From Cellulomonas sp. KRMCY2 (GTDB lineage Bacteria; Actinomycetota; Actinomycetes; Actinomycetales; Cellulomonadaceae), in assembly GCF_000526515.1 (NCBI RefSeq), contig NZ_JAGF01000001.1:1922001-1986000 (forward strand): DNA of 64,000 nucleotides. Reading direction: 5' to 3'. Numbering within the stretch: the stretch's first letter is position 1; each line of letters starts with the position of its first letter. The position numbers and the translations under genes were made by a program. Below, piece after piece: positions 25,548-34,381 of this stretch. The notes under the pieces were generated by a model. The model saw nothing but the letters and a program-made list of their open reading frames with translations, did not search any database and was not told where the DNA came from.

Positions 25548-26299
25548 GCAGCCCCTTCGACCTGACCGGCCGCACGGCCGTCGTCACCGGTGGCGGACGC
25601 GGCCTCGGTCTTGGCATCTCCCAGGCGCTGCTGGCGGCCGGAGCCGACGTCGTCGTCCTCGGCCGCAACCCGCTGCCCGACGAGCTCACCGGGCAGGCGG
25701 CCGACCTGGGCCGGGCGGTCCAGCACTACCCGCTCGACCTGGCCGACAGCGATGCCATCGCGGCGACGTCCGCGCAGGTCCTGGCCGACCACCGGATCGA
25801 CATCCTGGTCAACAACGCCGGCACCCAGGACCGCCACCCCGCGGTCGACTTCCCGTTGGCGGCCTGGGACCACGTCATCGACGTCAACCTGCGCGCCGTC
25901 TTCCAGCTCTGCCAGCTCTTCGGCCGGCCGATGCTCGAGCGCGGGCACGGGGCGGTCGTCAACCTGGCCTCGCTGCTCTCCTTCCAGGGCGGCATGACGG
26001 TCCCGGCCTACGCGGCGAGCAAGGGCGCTGTCGCGCAGCTGACCAAGGCGCTGTGCAACGAGTGGGCAGGCCAGGGCGTCAACGTCAACGCCGTCGCGCC
26101 GGGCTACATGGCGACCGACATGAACGTCGCCCTGCTGGCCGACCCGGTACGCCTCGAGCAGCTGTCGGTGCGGATCCCCGCCGGCCGGTGGGGCCTGCCG
26201 CAGGACATCGGCGACGTCGTGGTCTTCCTCGCGTCACCGGCAGCGGGCTACGTGCACGGTCAGGTCCTGGCCGTCGACGGCGGCTGGCTGGCCCGGTAG
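25544..26299 (+). CDS. SDR family oxidoreductase (KduD-like second copy)
   Basis: This 251-residue short-chain dehydrogenase has TGGGRGLG (from about residue 15), NNAGTQDRH, Ser in NLASLLSFQGG, Tyr156-xxx-Lys160 (YAASK) and a C-terminal VDGGWLAR. It resembles the kduD product at 22674 in its second half, so it is likely a paralogue acting on a related keto-deoxy sugar acid or gluconate. It is coupled to the Zn-dehydrogenase gene by an ATGA overlap, suggesting that the two enzymes work in sequence (oxidation then reduction, an epimerising pair). That last idea is inference. Confidence 0.85.
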   Translation: MSSPFDLTGRTAVVTGGGRGLGLGISQALLAAGADVVVLGRNPLPDELTGQAADLGRAVQHYPLDLADSDAIAATSAQVLADHRIDILVNNAGTQDRHPAVDFPLAAWDHVIDVNLRAVFQLCQLFGRPMLERGHGAVVNLASLLSFQGGMTVPAYAASKGAVAQLTKALCNEWAGQGVNVNAVAPGYMATDMNVALLADPVRLEQLSVRIPAGRWGLPQDIGDVVVFLASPAAGYVHGQVLAVDGGWLAR

Positions 26300-26382
26300 G
26301 TCGTCCGGCCTCCTACCCTGGGCACATGCCGCACCGCAGGTCGGTGGCCGCGGTCGAGCACGTCGACGATCAGGAGAGCACG

Positions 26383-27174
26383 ATGGCGCAGACCTCCTCA
26401 CCGGTGGAGAGCGTCGACCGCGCGCTGCTCGCGCTGCAGACCCTGGCCAGGGCCGGTGCGCACGGGATGACCCTCGCCGAGCTCGCGGCGGCGCTCGACC
26501 TGAACAAGACGACTGTCCATCGCGCGCTCGCCGCCCTGCGGTTCCGCGGCTTCGTCGCCCAGGACCCGTCGTCGGGCGCCTACACGCTCGGCCCGAGCGC
26601 GACCCAGCTCGCCGACGACTTCTTCAGCGACGAGAACCTGCCCGTCCTGCTGCACCCGGCCCTGATCGCCCTGTGCGGCGCGGTCGACGAGCTCGTGCAC
26701 CTCGGGGTGCTCAGCGGGACGCAGGTCGTCTACCTGGACAAGGTGGAGCCGGACCGTTCGGTGCGCGTGTGGTCCTCGATCGGCCGACGGAGCGCGGCGG
26801 TGACGACCGCCCTGGGCCGCGCCCTGCTCGCGCACCGGGGGACCGACCGGTCGATGCTCGCCGGCTACGCGCGCGCCGCGGACGGCGACGGCCGGATCGA
26901 CGTCGAGCACGTGTGGGAGGTCGTCGAGCGTGCTGCGGCCCGCGGCTATGCGACCGAGGAGCAGGAGAACGAGCCAGGCATCAGCTGCGTCGCCGTCCCG
27001 CTGCTGCGCTCGGGCGTCGCGATCGCCGCGGTCAGCATCACGGCGCCGGCGGAGCGGATGACCACCGAACGGATCGCCTGGCTGCACCGCCAGATGCTCG
27101 AGGTCCTGCCACCGCTGCTGCCGGACGGGCTGGCGCTCCCGCCGGAGCCGGTTCCGGCCACCCTGCGCGACTGA
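26383..27174 (+). CDS. IclR family transcriptional regulator (second)
   Basis: This 263-residue regulator has a winged helix-turn-helix (LAELAAALDLNKTTVHRALA, about residues 28-47) and an IclR effector domain (SAAVTTALGRALLAH, EQENEPGISCVAVPL). The ATG at 26383 follows CAGGAGAG. It lies directly before the KDPG aldolase-KDG kinase pair. An IclR-type inverted repeat occurs in the gap before the aldolase gene. It could control the lower pathway while the first IclR controls the upper one; both may see the same site. Confidence 0.9.
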   Translation: MAQTSSPVESVDRALLALQTLARAGAHGMTLAELAAALDLNKTTVHRALAALRFRGFVAQDPSSGAYTLGPSATQLADDFFSDENLPVLLHPALIALCGAVDELVHLGVLSGTQVVYLDKVEPDRSVRVWSSIGRRSAAVTTALGRALLAHRGTDRSMLAGYARAADGDGRIDVEHVWEVVERAAARGYATEEQENEPGISCVAVPLLRSGVAIAAVSITAPAERMTTERIAWLHRQMLEVLPPLLPDGLALPPEPVPATLRD

Positions 27175-27276
27175 GGTCCGGCGCGTCCGAGGTCGCTCCC
27201 GCCGTCGTGGGTGACCGGCAGGGGTTGAGTTCGGCGACGAGTCGTGGCATCCTTGGTTCCGGAGAGCGATACACAC

Positions 27277-27293
27277 GTTTCGCCTAACGGAAT
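27277..27293. promoter_or_regulatory. Candidate IclR-family operator before the KDPG aldolase gene
   Basis: Sequence gtttcg - cctaa - cggaat has the same 6-5-6 layout as the perfect repeat at 17664-17680 (four of six bases pair, plus shared CG core). It ends just before the aldolase start codons, so bound protein would block transcription or early elongation. Confidence 0.45.
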
Positions 27294-27303
27294 GGATGCT
27301 GTG

Positions 27304-27930
27304 ATGGACACCTTGTCAGCCCTGAGCGCGGCCCGCCTCGTCCCGGTCGTCGTGCTCGACGACGCGGCCGACGCCGATGCGCTCGCCGGTGCCCTGGTGG
27401 CCGGCGGCCTCCCCGTGGCCGAGGTCACCTTCCGCACCGCAGCCGCGCAGGACTCGATCCGCGCGATGGCTGCCCGCGGCGACATCCTGGTCGGTGCCGG
27501 GACCGTCCTGACCGTCGAGCAGGTCGACCAGGCGGTCGCGGCCGGCGCCGCCTACGTCGTCTCGCCGGGCCTGAGCCGCGCGGTCGTCGAGCGCTGCCGC
27601 GAGCACGGCGTGCTGGCCCTGCCCGGTGCGGTGACCGCGACCGAGATCCAGGCGGCCCTCGAGCTCGGGCTGAGCACCGTGAAGTTCTTCCCGGCCGGGA
27701 CCTCGGGCGGCGCCGCCGCGATCGCCGCCCTCGCGGCGCCCTTCGGCGGCGTGAGCTTCGTGCCGACCGGCGGCATCGGGCCGAAGAACCTGCACGACTA
27801 CCTGAGCATCCCGGCCGTGGCCGCGGTCGGCGGCTCGTGGATGGTCCCGCGCGACCGGGTCAAGGCCGGCGACTTCGCGGGCATCACCGAGCTCACCGCA
27901 CAGGCCGTCGCCCTCGCGGCGCGCTCCTGA
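27304..27930 (+). CDS. eda: 2-dehydro-3-deoxy-phosphogluconate aldolase (KDPG aldolase)
   Basis: This 208-residue class I aldolase splits KDPG to pyruvate and glyceraldehyde-3-phosphate, the last step of the uronate route. The catalytic Glu40 and Arg44 (EVTFRT) and Schiff-base Lys127 (TVKFFPA) are spaced as in E. coli Eda (Glu45, Arg49, Lys133). GAGTVL and PTGGIG phosphate-binding motifs are visible. Starts at 27292, 27301 and 27304 are possible; 27304 gives the usual N-terminus, MDTLSALSAARLVPVV. It is followed by the KDG kinase gene after 29 bp. Confidence 0.93.
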   Translation: MDTLSALSAARLVPVVVLDDAADADALAGALVAGGLPVAEVTFRTAAAQDSIRAMAARGDILVGAGTVLTVEQVDQAVAAGAAYVVSPGLSRAVVERCREHGVLALPGAVTATEIQAALELGLSTVKFFPAGTSGGAAAIAALAAPFGGVSFVPTGGIGPKNLHDYLSIPAVAAVGGSWMVPRDRVKAGDFAGITELTAQAVALAARS

Positions 27931-27959
27931 CCGACACCTCACGACGAAGGACCACGACG

Positions 27960-29069
27960 ATGACCGAGAGCGCCCTGACCATCCGGCCCGCTGCCGAGTG
28001 CCGCTACGACGCGGTGTCCCTCGGGGAGGTCATGCTCCGGCTCGACCCGGGTGAGGGGCGCATCCGGACCGCGCGGTCGTTCCGTGCCTGGGAGGGTGGC
28101 GGTGAGTACAACGTCGCCCGTGGCCTGCGCCGCGCCTTCGGTCTGCGCGCCGCGGTCGTCACCGCCCTGGCCGACAACGAGATCGGTCGTCTGGTCGAGG
28201 ACTTCATCCTGACCGGCGGGCTCGACACCCAGCTCATCCGCTGGGTGCCGTACGACGGCATCGGCCGCAGCGTGCGCAACGGCCTCAACTTCACCGAGCG
28301 GGGCTTCGGCGTCCGTGGCGCGGTCGGGGTCTCGGACCGCGGGAACACCGCCGCGTCCCAGCTCAAGCCCGGCGACATCGACTGGGACCACCTGTTCGGC
28401 GAGCTCGGCGTCCGCTGGCTGCACACCGGCGGGATCTTCGCGGCGCTGAGCGAGTCGGCGGCGGACACCGTCGTCGAGGCCGTGACGGCGGCCAAGAAGT
28501 ACGGCACCGTCGTCTCCTACGACCTGAACTACCGGCCCAGCCTGTGGAAGGCCATCGGCGGCCAGGCCAAGGCTCAGGAGGTCAACCGTGAGATCGCCAC
28601 GAGCATCGACGTGATGATCGGCAACGAGGAGGACTTCACCGCGAGCCTCGGCTTCGAGGTCGAGGGGGTCGACGGGAACCTCTCCGCGCTCGACGTGGGC
28701 ACGTTCGCCGCGATGATCGAGACCGCCGCGGCGGCCTACCCCAACTTCAAGGTCATCGGGACGACGATGCGCACCGTGCGCAGCGCGAGCATCAACGACT
28801 GGGGCGCCATTGCCTGGTCCAGGGCCACCGGCGTCGTGCAGGCCACGCATCGCGAGCGGCTGGAGATCATGGACCGGGTCGGGGGCGGCGACTCCTTCGC
28901 CTCGGGCCTGATCTACGGACTCCTCGACGGTCAGCCGCTCGCGACAGCCGTCGAGTACGGCGCCGCGCACGGCGCGCTGGCCATGACTACACCGGGCGAC
29001 ACGACCATGGCGACGAAGGCCGAGGTCCTCAAGCTCGCCGGCGGCGGGGGCGCACGCGTCGACCGCTGA
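27960..29069 (+). CDS. kdgK: 2-dehydro-3-deoxygluconokinase (PfkB family)
   Basis: This 369-residue PfkB-family sugar kinase phosphorylates KDG to KDPG with ATP. The N-terminal GEVMLRLDPGEGRI and EGGGEYNVARGL segments are typical of KDG kinases, and the C-terminal PfkB signature RVGGGDSFASGL carries the catalytic Asp311. It is somewhat longer than the ~310-residue norm because of insertions near residues 215-260. AAGGA precedes the ATG by eight bases. The pair eda-kdgK completes the pathway started by KduI and KduD. Confidence 0.92.
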   Translation: MTESALTIRPAAECRYDAVSLGEVMLRLDPGEGRIRTARSFRAWEGGGEYNVARGLRRAFGLRAAVVTALADNEIGRLVEDFILTGGLDTQLIRWVPYDGIGRSVRNGLNFTERGFGVRGAVGVSDRGNTAASQLKPGDIDWDHLFGELGVRWLHTGGIFAALSESAADTVVEAVTAAKKYGTVVSYDLNYRPSLWKAIGGQAKAQEVNREIATSIDVMIGNEEDFTASLGFEVEGVDGNLSALDVGTFAAMIETAAAAYPNFKVIGTTMRTVRSASINDWGAIAWSRATGVVQATHRERLEIMDRVGGGDSFASGLIYGLLDGQPLATAVEYGAAHGALAMTTPGDTTMATKAEVLKLAGGGGARVDR

Positions 29070-29088
29070 CCGCTGACCGCTGACCGCC
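29061..29088 (+). repeat. 7-bp tandem repeat spanning the kdgK stop codon
   Basis: Four copies of gaccgct (last one gaccgcc) start inside the last codons of kdgK. The gene's TGA is in the first junction and recurs every seven bases, thus in all three frames. Confidence 0.8.
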
Positions 29089-29097
29089 GGCCTGCAG

Positions 29098-29109
29098 GGA
29101 CCTAGGTCC
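29098..29109. promoter_or_regulatory. Perfect 12-bp palindrome (copy 2 of 2)
   Basis: The same ggacctaggtcc as at 17625-17636. It lies 70 bp before the ATG of the SDR gene at 29179, close to a TAGCGT -10-like hexamer at about 29136, consistent with an operator near the -35 region. Confidence 0.6.
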
Positions 29110-29178
29110 ACGCCGACGCGCCGCGTCCGTTCCTAGCGTTGGGGGCGGGCGAACGCTCGACCCGGCGATGGAGGCGTG

Positions 29179-29952
29179 ATGCGCACGGTTGTGATCACGG
29201 GATCGGCATCGGGTATCGGCAAGGCCCTCAAGGACCTCCTGCACGGACGCGGTGACCGGGTCATCGGGGTCGACCTCTCCGGCGCCGAGGTCGAGGCGGA
29301 CCTCGCGGTCAAGACCGGACGCCGCGACATGGTCGAGCGGGTGACCGAGCTGACCGGTGGCCGGATCGATGCGATCGTCGCCAACGCGGGTCTGGTCAGC
29401 CCGTGCGCGTCGACGATCGCCGTGAACGTCTTCGGCGCGATCGCCACCCTCGAAGGACTGCGCCCGCTGCTCCGGCACTCCGATGCACCGCGTGCGGCGC
29501 TCACCGGTGCGATGGCGTGCCTCCTCCCGGCGGACGCCGAGCTCGTGGACCTGTGCCTGGCCGGCGACGAGCGCGGGGCGCTCGAACGGACCGCGAAGCT
29601 CCTCGAGGCCGGCAGCGGCGACCAGGTCTTCCCGAGCAGCAAGGCCGCGCTGGTCCGGTGGATGCGCCGCACCGCGCCGAGCCCGGCCTGGGCCGGCGCC
29701 GGCATCCCGCTCAACGCCGTCGGCCCGGGTGTGGTCGCGACGCCCCTGACGCGGGGCGTGATCTCCACCGAGGGCGGCCGCAAGGCGGCTCTCGCGCGTG
29801 CGCCGATGCCGACCGGCGGGATCATGATGCCCGACGTCCCGGCGCGGCTCCTCGCGTGGCTCGTCAGCGAGGAGAACACGCACGTCAGCGGTCAGGTCGT
29901 CTACATCGACGGCGGCACGGACGCCATCATGCGGGGGGACTCCGCCTGGTGA
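29179..29952 (+). CDS. Short-chain dehydrogenase-like protein with altered active site
   Basis: This 257-residue protein has an SDR fold with TGSASGIGKAL at residues 6-16, NAG after strand 4 and a C-terminal YIDGGTDA. It belongs with the 3-alpha-hydroxysteroid/carbonyl reductase branch that has a long insert before the active site. The catalytic Tyr is replaced: Phe151-Pro-Ser-Ser-Lys155 instead of Tyr-xxx-Lys, and the usual Ser region reads LTGAMAC with no Ser. It may be inactive as a dehydrogenase, use another chemistry, or act as a regulator. The ATG at 29179 follows GGAGG; a GTG at 29176 is less likely. The palindrome upstream ties it to the TRAP/DUF4862 promoter. Confidence 0.75.
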   Translation: MRTVVITGSASGIGKALKDLLHGRGDRVIGVDLSGAEVEADLAVKTGRRDMVERVTELTGGRIDAIVANAGLVSPCASTIAVNVFGAIATLEGLRPLLRHSDAPRAALTGAMACLLPADAELVDLCLAGDERGALERTAKLLEAGSGDQVFPSSKAALVRWMRRTAPSPAWAGAGIPLNAVGPGVVATPLTRGVISTEGGRKAALARAPMPTGGIMMPDVPARLLAWLVSEENTHVSGQVVYIDGGTDAIMRGDSAW

Positions 29953-30003
29953 CCTGGTCCCTGCGTGGGGCTGTTCCCGCAGGTGGGCGCTAGCGTGAGA
30001 GCC

Positions 30004-30819
30004 GTGCTCAGCATCTGCAGCGGACGAACCGGACGTGTCGCGTGGGACCTGCACGGTGACGGCCCGGGTGTCCCGGTCCTCGCCCTGCACGGTGTGACCG
30101 ACTCGGCCGAGTGCTGGCGCCCCGTGCTGCCCTGGCTCGCCGACGGCCGGGCGGTCCTGGCGGTCGATGCCCGCGGTCACGGGCGCTCGGACCTGCCTGC
30201 CGAGCCGTTCACGATCGCCGCTCTTGCCGCCGACGCGGCCGCCGCCGTCCGGGATGCCGTCGGCCGGCCGGTCGTGGTCGTCGGTCACTCCATGGGCGGC
30301 CTGGTCGCCCAGGAGCTCGCCCTGACCGCGCCTGAGCTGGTCGCTGCCGTGGTCCTGGAGGAGCCGGCCTGGAACCGGGCCCGTGAGGTCGACGACGCCG
30401 GGGTGCCCCGGTGGCTGCGCGGCACCCTGAGGTCCTTCGTCGGGCGGACGCAGGCCGAGCTCGAGGAGCGCTCGCAGCGGGAGAACCCGGGGTGGCCGGC
30501 CGACGAGCACGGTCCGTGGACGTCGTCGAAACGTCAGGTCGACCAGGGCCTGGCCGACGTCCCGCACGACTGGGCCGGGCGGGTCTGGTCCGAGGCCGTC
30601 GGGCAGATCGGTGTCCCGGTCACGCTCCTGACCGGCGAGCCGGCCCGCGGGGCGATCGTCGACGCGCAGCACGTCGAGCGCGCGCACGAGCTCCTCGGCC
30701 CGCTGCTCACGCACGTCCCGCTGATCGGCGTCGGGCACAACGTGCGCCGCGAGGGCCGGGCGATGTTCGTCGCAGCAGTGCGGCGCGTGGTGTCCGCCGC
30801 CGACTCAGCCGCCGGCTGA
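30004..30819 (+). CDS. Alpha/beta hydrolase
   Basis: This 271-residue alpha/beta-fold hydrolase has an oxyanion-hole LHGVTDS, the nucleophile elbow GHSMGG (Ser96), and the catalytic His245 in GVGHN. There is no signal peptide, so it is a cytoplasmic esterase, lactonase or similar. The GTG at 30004 is preferred to the ATG at 29965: a TAGCGT -10 box ends seven bases before it, giving a leaderless transcript, and the extra residues are not conserved in character. The stop codon is echoed 12 bases later. Convergent with glpK. A lactonase role for the sugar-acid cluster is possible but not shown. Confidence 0.85.
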   Translation: MLSICSGRTGRVAWDLHGDGPGVPVLALHGVTDSAECWRPVLPWLADGRAVLAVDARGHGRSDLPAEPFTIAALAADAAAAVRDAVGRPVVVVGHSMGGLVAQELALTAPELVAAVVLEEPAWNRAREVDDAGVPRWLRGTLRSFVGRTQAELEERSQRENPGWPADEHGPWTSSKRQVDQGLADVPHDWAGRVWSEAVGQIGVPVTLLTGEPARGAIVDAQHVERAHELLGPLLTHVPLIGVGHNVRREGRAMFVAAVRRVVSAADSAAG

Positions 30820-30837
30820 ACCGCCAGCTGAACCGGG

Positions 30838-32355
30838 TCAGTCGACGTCCTCGTCGACCCAGTCGAACGTCTTGGTCACGGCCTTCTTCCAGTTCCGGTA
30901 CGTCCTGGCGCGTGCGGCGTCGTCCATCGACGGCTCCCAGCGTCGGCCCAGGGCCCAGTTCGCCACGACGTCCGCCTCGCCGGACCAGAAGCCCACCGCG
31001 ATGCCGGCCGCGTAGGCCGCACCGAGCGCCGTCGTCTCGGTGACCTGGGGACGGATCACCGGGACGCCCAGGATGTCCGCCTGGAACTGCATGAGCAGCT
31101 CGTTGGCGACCATGCCGCCGTCGACCTTGAGCTCGGTCAGGTCGACGCCCGCGTCGGCGTTCATCGCATCGAGCACCTCACGCGTCTGGAAGGCCGTGGC
31201 CTCCAGCGCGGCCCGCGCGATGTGTCCCTTGGTGACGTACCGGGTGAGCCCGACGAGCGCGCCGCGGGCGTCGGACCGCCAGTACGGTGCGAACAGGCCC
31301 GAGAAGGCGGGGACGAAGTACGCCCCGCCGTTGTCCGGCACCGATGCTGCGAGCGCCTCGACCTCCGCCGCGTCCGTGATCAGCCCCAGGCTGTCCCGCA
31401 GCCACTGCACGAGCGACCCGGTCACGGCGATCGAGCCTTCCAGCGCGTAGACCTGCGGCTGGTCGCCGATCTTGTAGCAGACGGTCGTCAGCAGGCCGTG
31501 CGTCGACCGGATCGGCGTGGTCCCGGTGTTGAGCAGCATGAAGTTGCCGGTCCCGTAGGTGCTCTTCGCGGTCCCGACCGCGAAGCAGGCCTGGCCGAAC
31601 GTCGCCGCCTGCTGGTCCCCGAGGACCCCGGCGATCGGCACCCCGGGCACCATGCCGCCCGGCCGGCCCGTTCCGTAGATCTCGCAGGACGAGCGGATCT
31701 CGGGCAGCAGCGACAGCGGGACGCCCATCTCGGCCGCGATCTCCGCGTCCCAGGTCAGCGAGTCGATGTTCATCAGCATGGTGCGCGAGGCGTTCGTCAC
31801 GTCGGTCGCGTGCACGCCGCCGACGATGCCGCCGGTCATGTTCCACAGCACCCAGGCGTCCGTGTTGCCGAACGCCAGCTCGCCCCGCTCGGCCCGTTCA
31901 CGGACGCCGGCGACGTTGTCCAGGATCCAGCGGATCTTCGGACCGGAGAAGTACGTCGCCAGCGGCAGACCGACGCGCTCCCGGTAGCGGTCCGCACCTC
32001 CGCCGAGCGCGGCGAGCCCGTCGCAGATCTTCTGCGTGCGGGTGTCCTGCCAGACGATCGCGTTGTGGACCGGCTCACCGGTGAGCCGGTCCCACACCAC
32101 AGTCGTCTCGCGCTGGTTCGTGATGCCGACGGCGGCGATGTCCCGGTGGCTCAGGTTCGCGCGGGTCAGGGCGAGGCCGACGACCTCACGGACGTTGGCC
32201 CAGATCTCCATCGGGTCGTGCTCGACCCAGCCCGGCCTCGGCAGGATCTGGGTGTGCTCCTTGGCGCCCATCGAGACGACCGAGCCCGCGTGGTCGAAGA
32301 CGATCGCGCGGGTGCTCGTGGTCCCCTGGTCGATCGCCAGGATGTGGTCAGCCAC
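30838..32355 (-). CDS. glpK: Glycerol kinase GlpK
   Basis: This 505-residue FGGY-family kinase, the standard GlpK length, phosphorylates glycerol to glycerol-3-phosphate with ATP. The N-terminal [15 protein letters not shown] phosphate-binding segment, [23 protein letters not shown] and the C-terminal [15 protein letters not shown] are all typical. The GTG start lies eight bases inside the end of glpD (32348-32355), so it is translated from the glpD-glpK mRNA. There is no glpF in view. Confidence 0.96.
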   Translation of the reverse strand: MADHILAIDQGTTSTRAIVFDHAGSVVSMGAKEHTQILPRPGWVEHDPMEIWANVREVVGLALTRANLSHRDIAAVGITNQRETTVVWDRLTGEPVHNAIVWQDTRTQKICDGLAALGGGADRYRERVGLPLATYFSGPKIRWILDNVAGVRERAERGELAFGNTDAWVLWNMTGGIVGGVHATDVTNASRTMLMNIDSLTWDAEIAAEMGVPLSLLPEIRSSCEIYGTGRPGGMVPGVPIAGVLGDQQAATFGQACFAVGTAKSTYGTGNFMLLNTGTTPIRSTHGLLTTVCYKIGDQPQVYALEGSIAVTGSLVQWLRDSLGLITDAAEVEALAASVPDNGGAYFVPAFSGLFAPYWRSDARGALVGLTRYVTKGHIARAALEATAFQTREVLDAMNADAGVDLTELKVDGGMVANELLMQFQADILGVPVIRPQVTETTALGAAYAAGIAVGFWSGEADVVANWALGRRWEPSMDDAARARTYRNWKKAVTKTFDWVDEDVD

Positions 32356-34099
32356 GGGCGGTGAGCTCGTGCAGCGGTGCGACGTCCGCCGCCCGGAGGC
32401 GGGCCTTCTCGGCGGCGGCGTCGTCGGGCTCGTGGGACGCGGCCTCCTCGGCCTCGCAGCGTGCGGTGTAGGAGGCGATCTCGTGCGCGCGCCGCTCCGG
32501 CGTCCAGCCGAGCCGATCGCCGACCAGGACCGCGATCTCCTCGATCGCACCGAGCCCGCGGTCCCGTTGCTCGTAGGCCAGGCGGGTGCGACCGACCAGG
32601 ACGTCCTCGAGGTGCAGCGCGCCCTCGTGGCTCGCCGCGTAGACCACCTCGGCGCGCAGGTAGGCCGGCGCGCCGGTGAGCGGGCGGGCGAGGGACGGGT
32701 CCGCGTCGACCAGGTCGATCACCTCGGTCAGCAGCGAGCCGTACCGGTGCAGCAGGTGGTCGAGCATGGCGCGGTCCCAGCCGTAGGTCGCCCCGATCCG
32801 ACGGGCCTGGCGTTGCAGCACCGCATGCCCCTCCGCCCCGGCGAGCGGGATGCGGTCGGTGATCGACGGCAGCGCCGCGGCCCGGTCGCCGAGGGCGAAG
32901 TCGACGGCGTCCTCGGCCATCACGCGGTAGGTCGTGAGCTTGCCCCCCGCGATCACCGTCAGGCCGGGTGCCGGCGAGGCGACGGTGTGCTCGCGTGACA
33001 CCTTGGCCGAGGAGGTCCCGGCCTTCGTCCCGGGCTGGAGCAGCGGCCGCAGCCCGGCCCAGGTCCCGATGATGTCGTCGCGGGTGAGCGGGTCGGCGAG
33101 CACGGCGTTGGCGTGCTCGAGCACGTAGTCGATGTCCGCCGCGGTCGCGACCGGATGCGTGAGCTCGTGCTCCCAGGGCGTGTCGGTGGTCCCGATGACC
33201 CAGTACCGGGACCACGGGATGACGAACAGCACGCTCTTCTCGGTCTGCAGGATCAGCCCGACGTCACCGCGGATCCGGTCGCGCGGCACCACGATGTGGA
33301 TGCCCTTGGAGGCCAGCACGCGCAGGCCGCCCGCACCGCCGGTCAGTGCCTCGGTCTCCTCGGTCCAGACGCCGGTGGCGTTGATCACCTGGTCGGCGCG
33401 GACGGTGATCCGGCGCCCGGTCTCGAGGTCCGCCACGACCGCGCCGTCGACCGCGCCGGTGCTCCGTCGGGTCAGCTCGATCACCTGGGTGCGGCTCGCT
33501 GCGTGCGCGCCGTAGCTCGCAGCCGTCCGGATCAGCATGGTGACCAGGCGGGCGTCGTCGACGCTCGCGTCCCAGTACCGGATGGCGCCGACGGCGGTGT
33601 CGTGACGCAGGTCGGGGAAGAGCTGCGACATCGCCGAGCGGCTCAGGTGCCGGTGCCACGGCAGGGCGCGGTTGCCGGGCACGATGCTGGCCAGGACGTC
33701 GTAGAGCGCGACGCCGGCACCGACGTACGCCCGCTCCCAGACCTTGTGCTCGAGCGGGTAGAGGAACGCGACCGGCCGGACGAGGTGTGGTGCCAGGCGC
33801 TTGAGCAGCAGGTCGCGCTCGGTCAGGGCCTCGTGCACCAGGTGGAAGTCGAGCATCTGGAGGTAGCGCAGCCCGCCGTGCACGAGCTTGCTCGAACGGC
33901 CGGACGTCCCGCTCGCCCAGTCCTGCGCCTCGACGACGGCGACCCGCAGCCCGCGGGTGACCGCGTCGAGCGCGATGCCTGCGCCCGTGACGCCGCCGCC
34001 GACGACCAGGACGTCGAGCTCGCCGCCGGGCTCCGTCGATCGCTCGAGCGTGGTGAGCGCATCGTGCCGAGCCGCGGGCGTCAGTGCTGCTGTCCTCAC
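32348..34099 (-). CDS. glpD: Aerobic glycerol-3-phosphate dehydrogenase GlpD
   Basis: This 583-residue FAD enzyme, peripheral to the membrane, oxidises glycerol-3-phosphate to dihydroxyacetone phosphate and passes electrons to the quinone pool. The FAD Rossmann motif [15 protein letters not shown] is at about residues 32-46, followed by [12 protein letters not shown]. The C-terminal DAO_C domain is present ([12 protein letters not shown]). The GTG at 34099 is preceded by AGGAGG. It is first in the glpD-glpK operon. A perfect 14-bp palindrome lies 50 bp upstream and may be the operator. Confidence 0.95.
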   Translation of the reverse strand: MRTAALTPAARHDALTTLERSTEPGGELDVLVVGGGVTGAGIALDAVTRGLRVAVVEAQDWASGTSGRSSKLVHGGLRYLQMLDFHLVHEALTERDLLLKRLAPHLVRPVAFLYPLEHKVWERAYVGAGVALYDVLASIVPGNRALPWHRHLSRSAMSQLFPDLRHDTAVGAIRYWDASVDDARLVTMLIRTAASYGAHAASRTQVIELTRRSTGAVDGAVVADLETGRRITVRADQVINATGVWTEETEALTGGAGGLRVLASKGIHIVVPRDRIRGDVGLILQTEKSVLFVIPWSRYWVIGTTDTPWEHELTHPVATAADIDYVLEHANAVLADPLTRDDIIGTWAGLRPLLQPGTKAGTSSAKVSREHTVASPAPGLTVIAGGKLTTYRVMAEDAVDFALGDRAAALPSITDRIPLAGAEGHAVLQRQARRIGATYGWDRAMLDHLLHRYGSLLTEVIDLVDADPSLARPLTGAPAYLRAEVVYAASHEGALHLEDVLVGRTRLAYEQRDRGLGAIEEIAVLVGDRLGWTPERRAHEIASYTARCEAEEAASHEPDDAAAEKARLRAADVAPLHELTARG

Positions 34100-34148
34100 G
34101 CTGTCCTCCTCGCGCACCGGTCCGACCGGTGCCGTCGGCCACGCGGCA

Positions 34149-34162
34149 ACCCGGATCCGGGT
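34149..34162. promoter_or_regulatory. Perfect 14-bp palindrome upstream of glpD
   Basis: Sequence acccggatccgggt is a perfect palindrome 50 bp upstream of the glpD start, within the 282-bp gap between glpD and the divergent argA-like gene. Position suits a repressor of the glycerol operon. The rest of this gap shows no gene I can support. Confidence 0.45.
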
Positions 34163-34381
34163 GCCCTGGTCTGTCCAGCCGTCGGACGCGCGACAGTCCC
34201 ATGGTCACGACCGACGGACGGCGCCGCAAGGGCGCCGCGCGGACCGGCACCGGCCAGTGGGTCGCCCTGACGTCGCGCTGACCTCGCACTGTCCTCGCAC
34301 CGGCCTCGCGCGTTCGAGCACGACGCACCCGGGCCGGCGTCCGCCGGGGACGGGCCCCGTCGGTGCCCTAGCGTGTGCGGG

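Noticed and set aside
34201-34281. Short ORF of 26 codons upstream of the argA-type gene
   Set aside because: No ribosome site or -10 box at the proper distance and no recognisable motif; likely chance.
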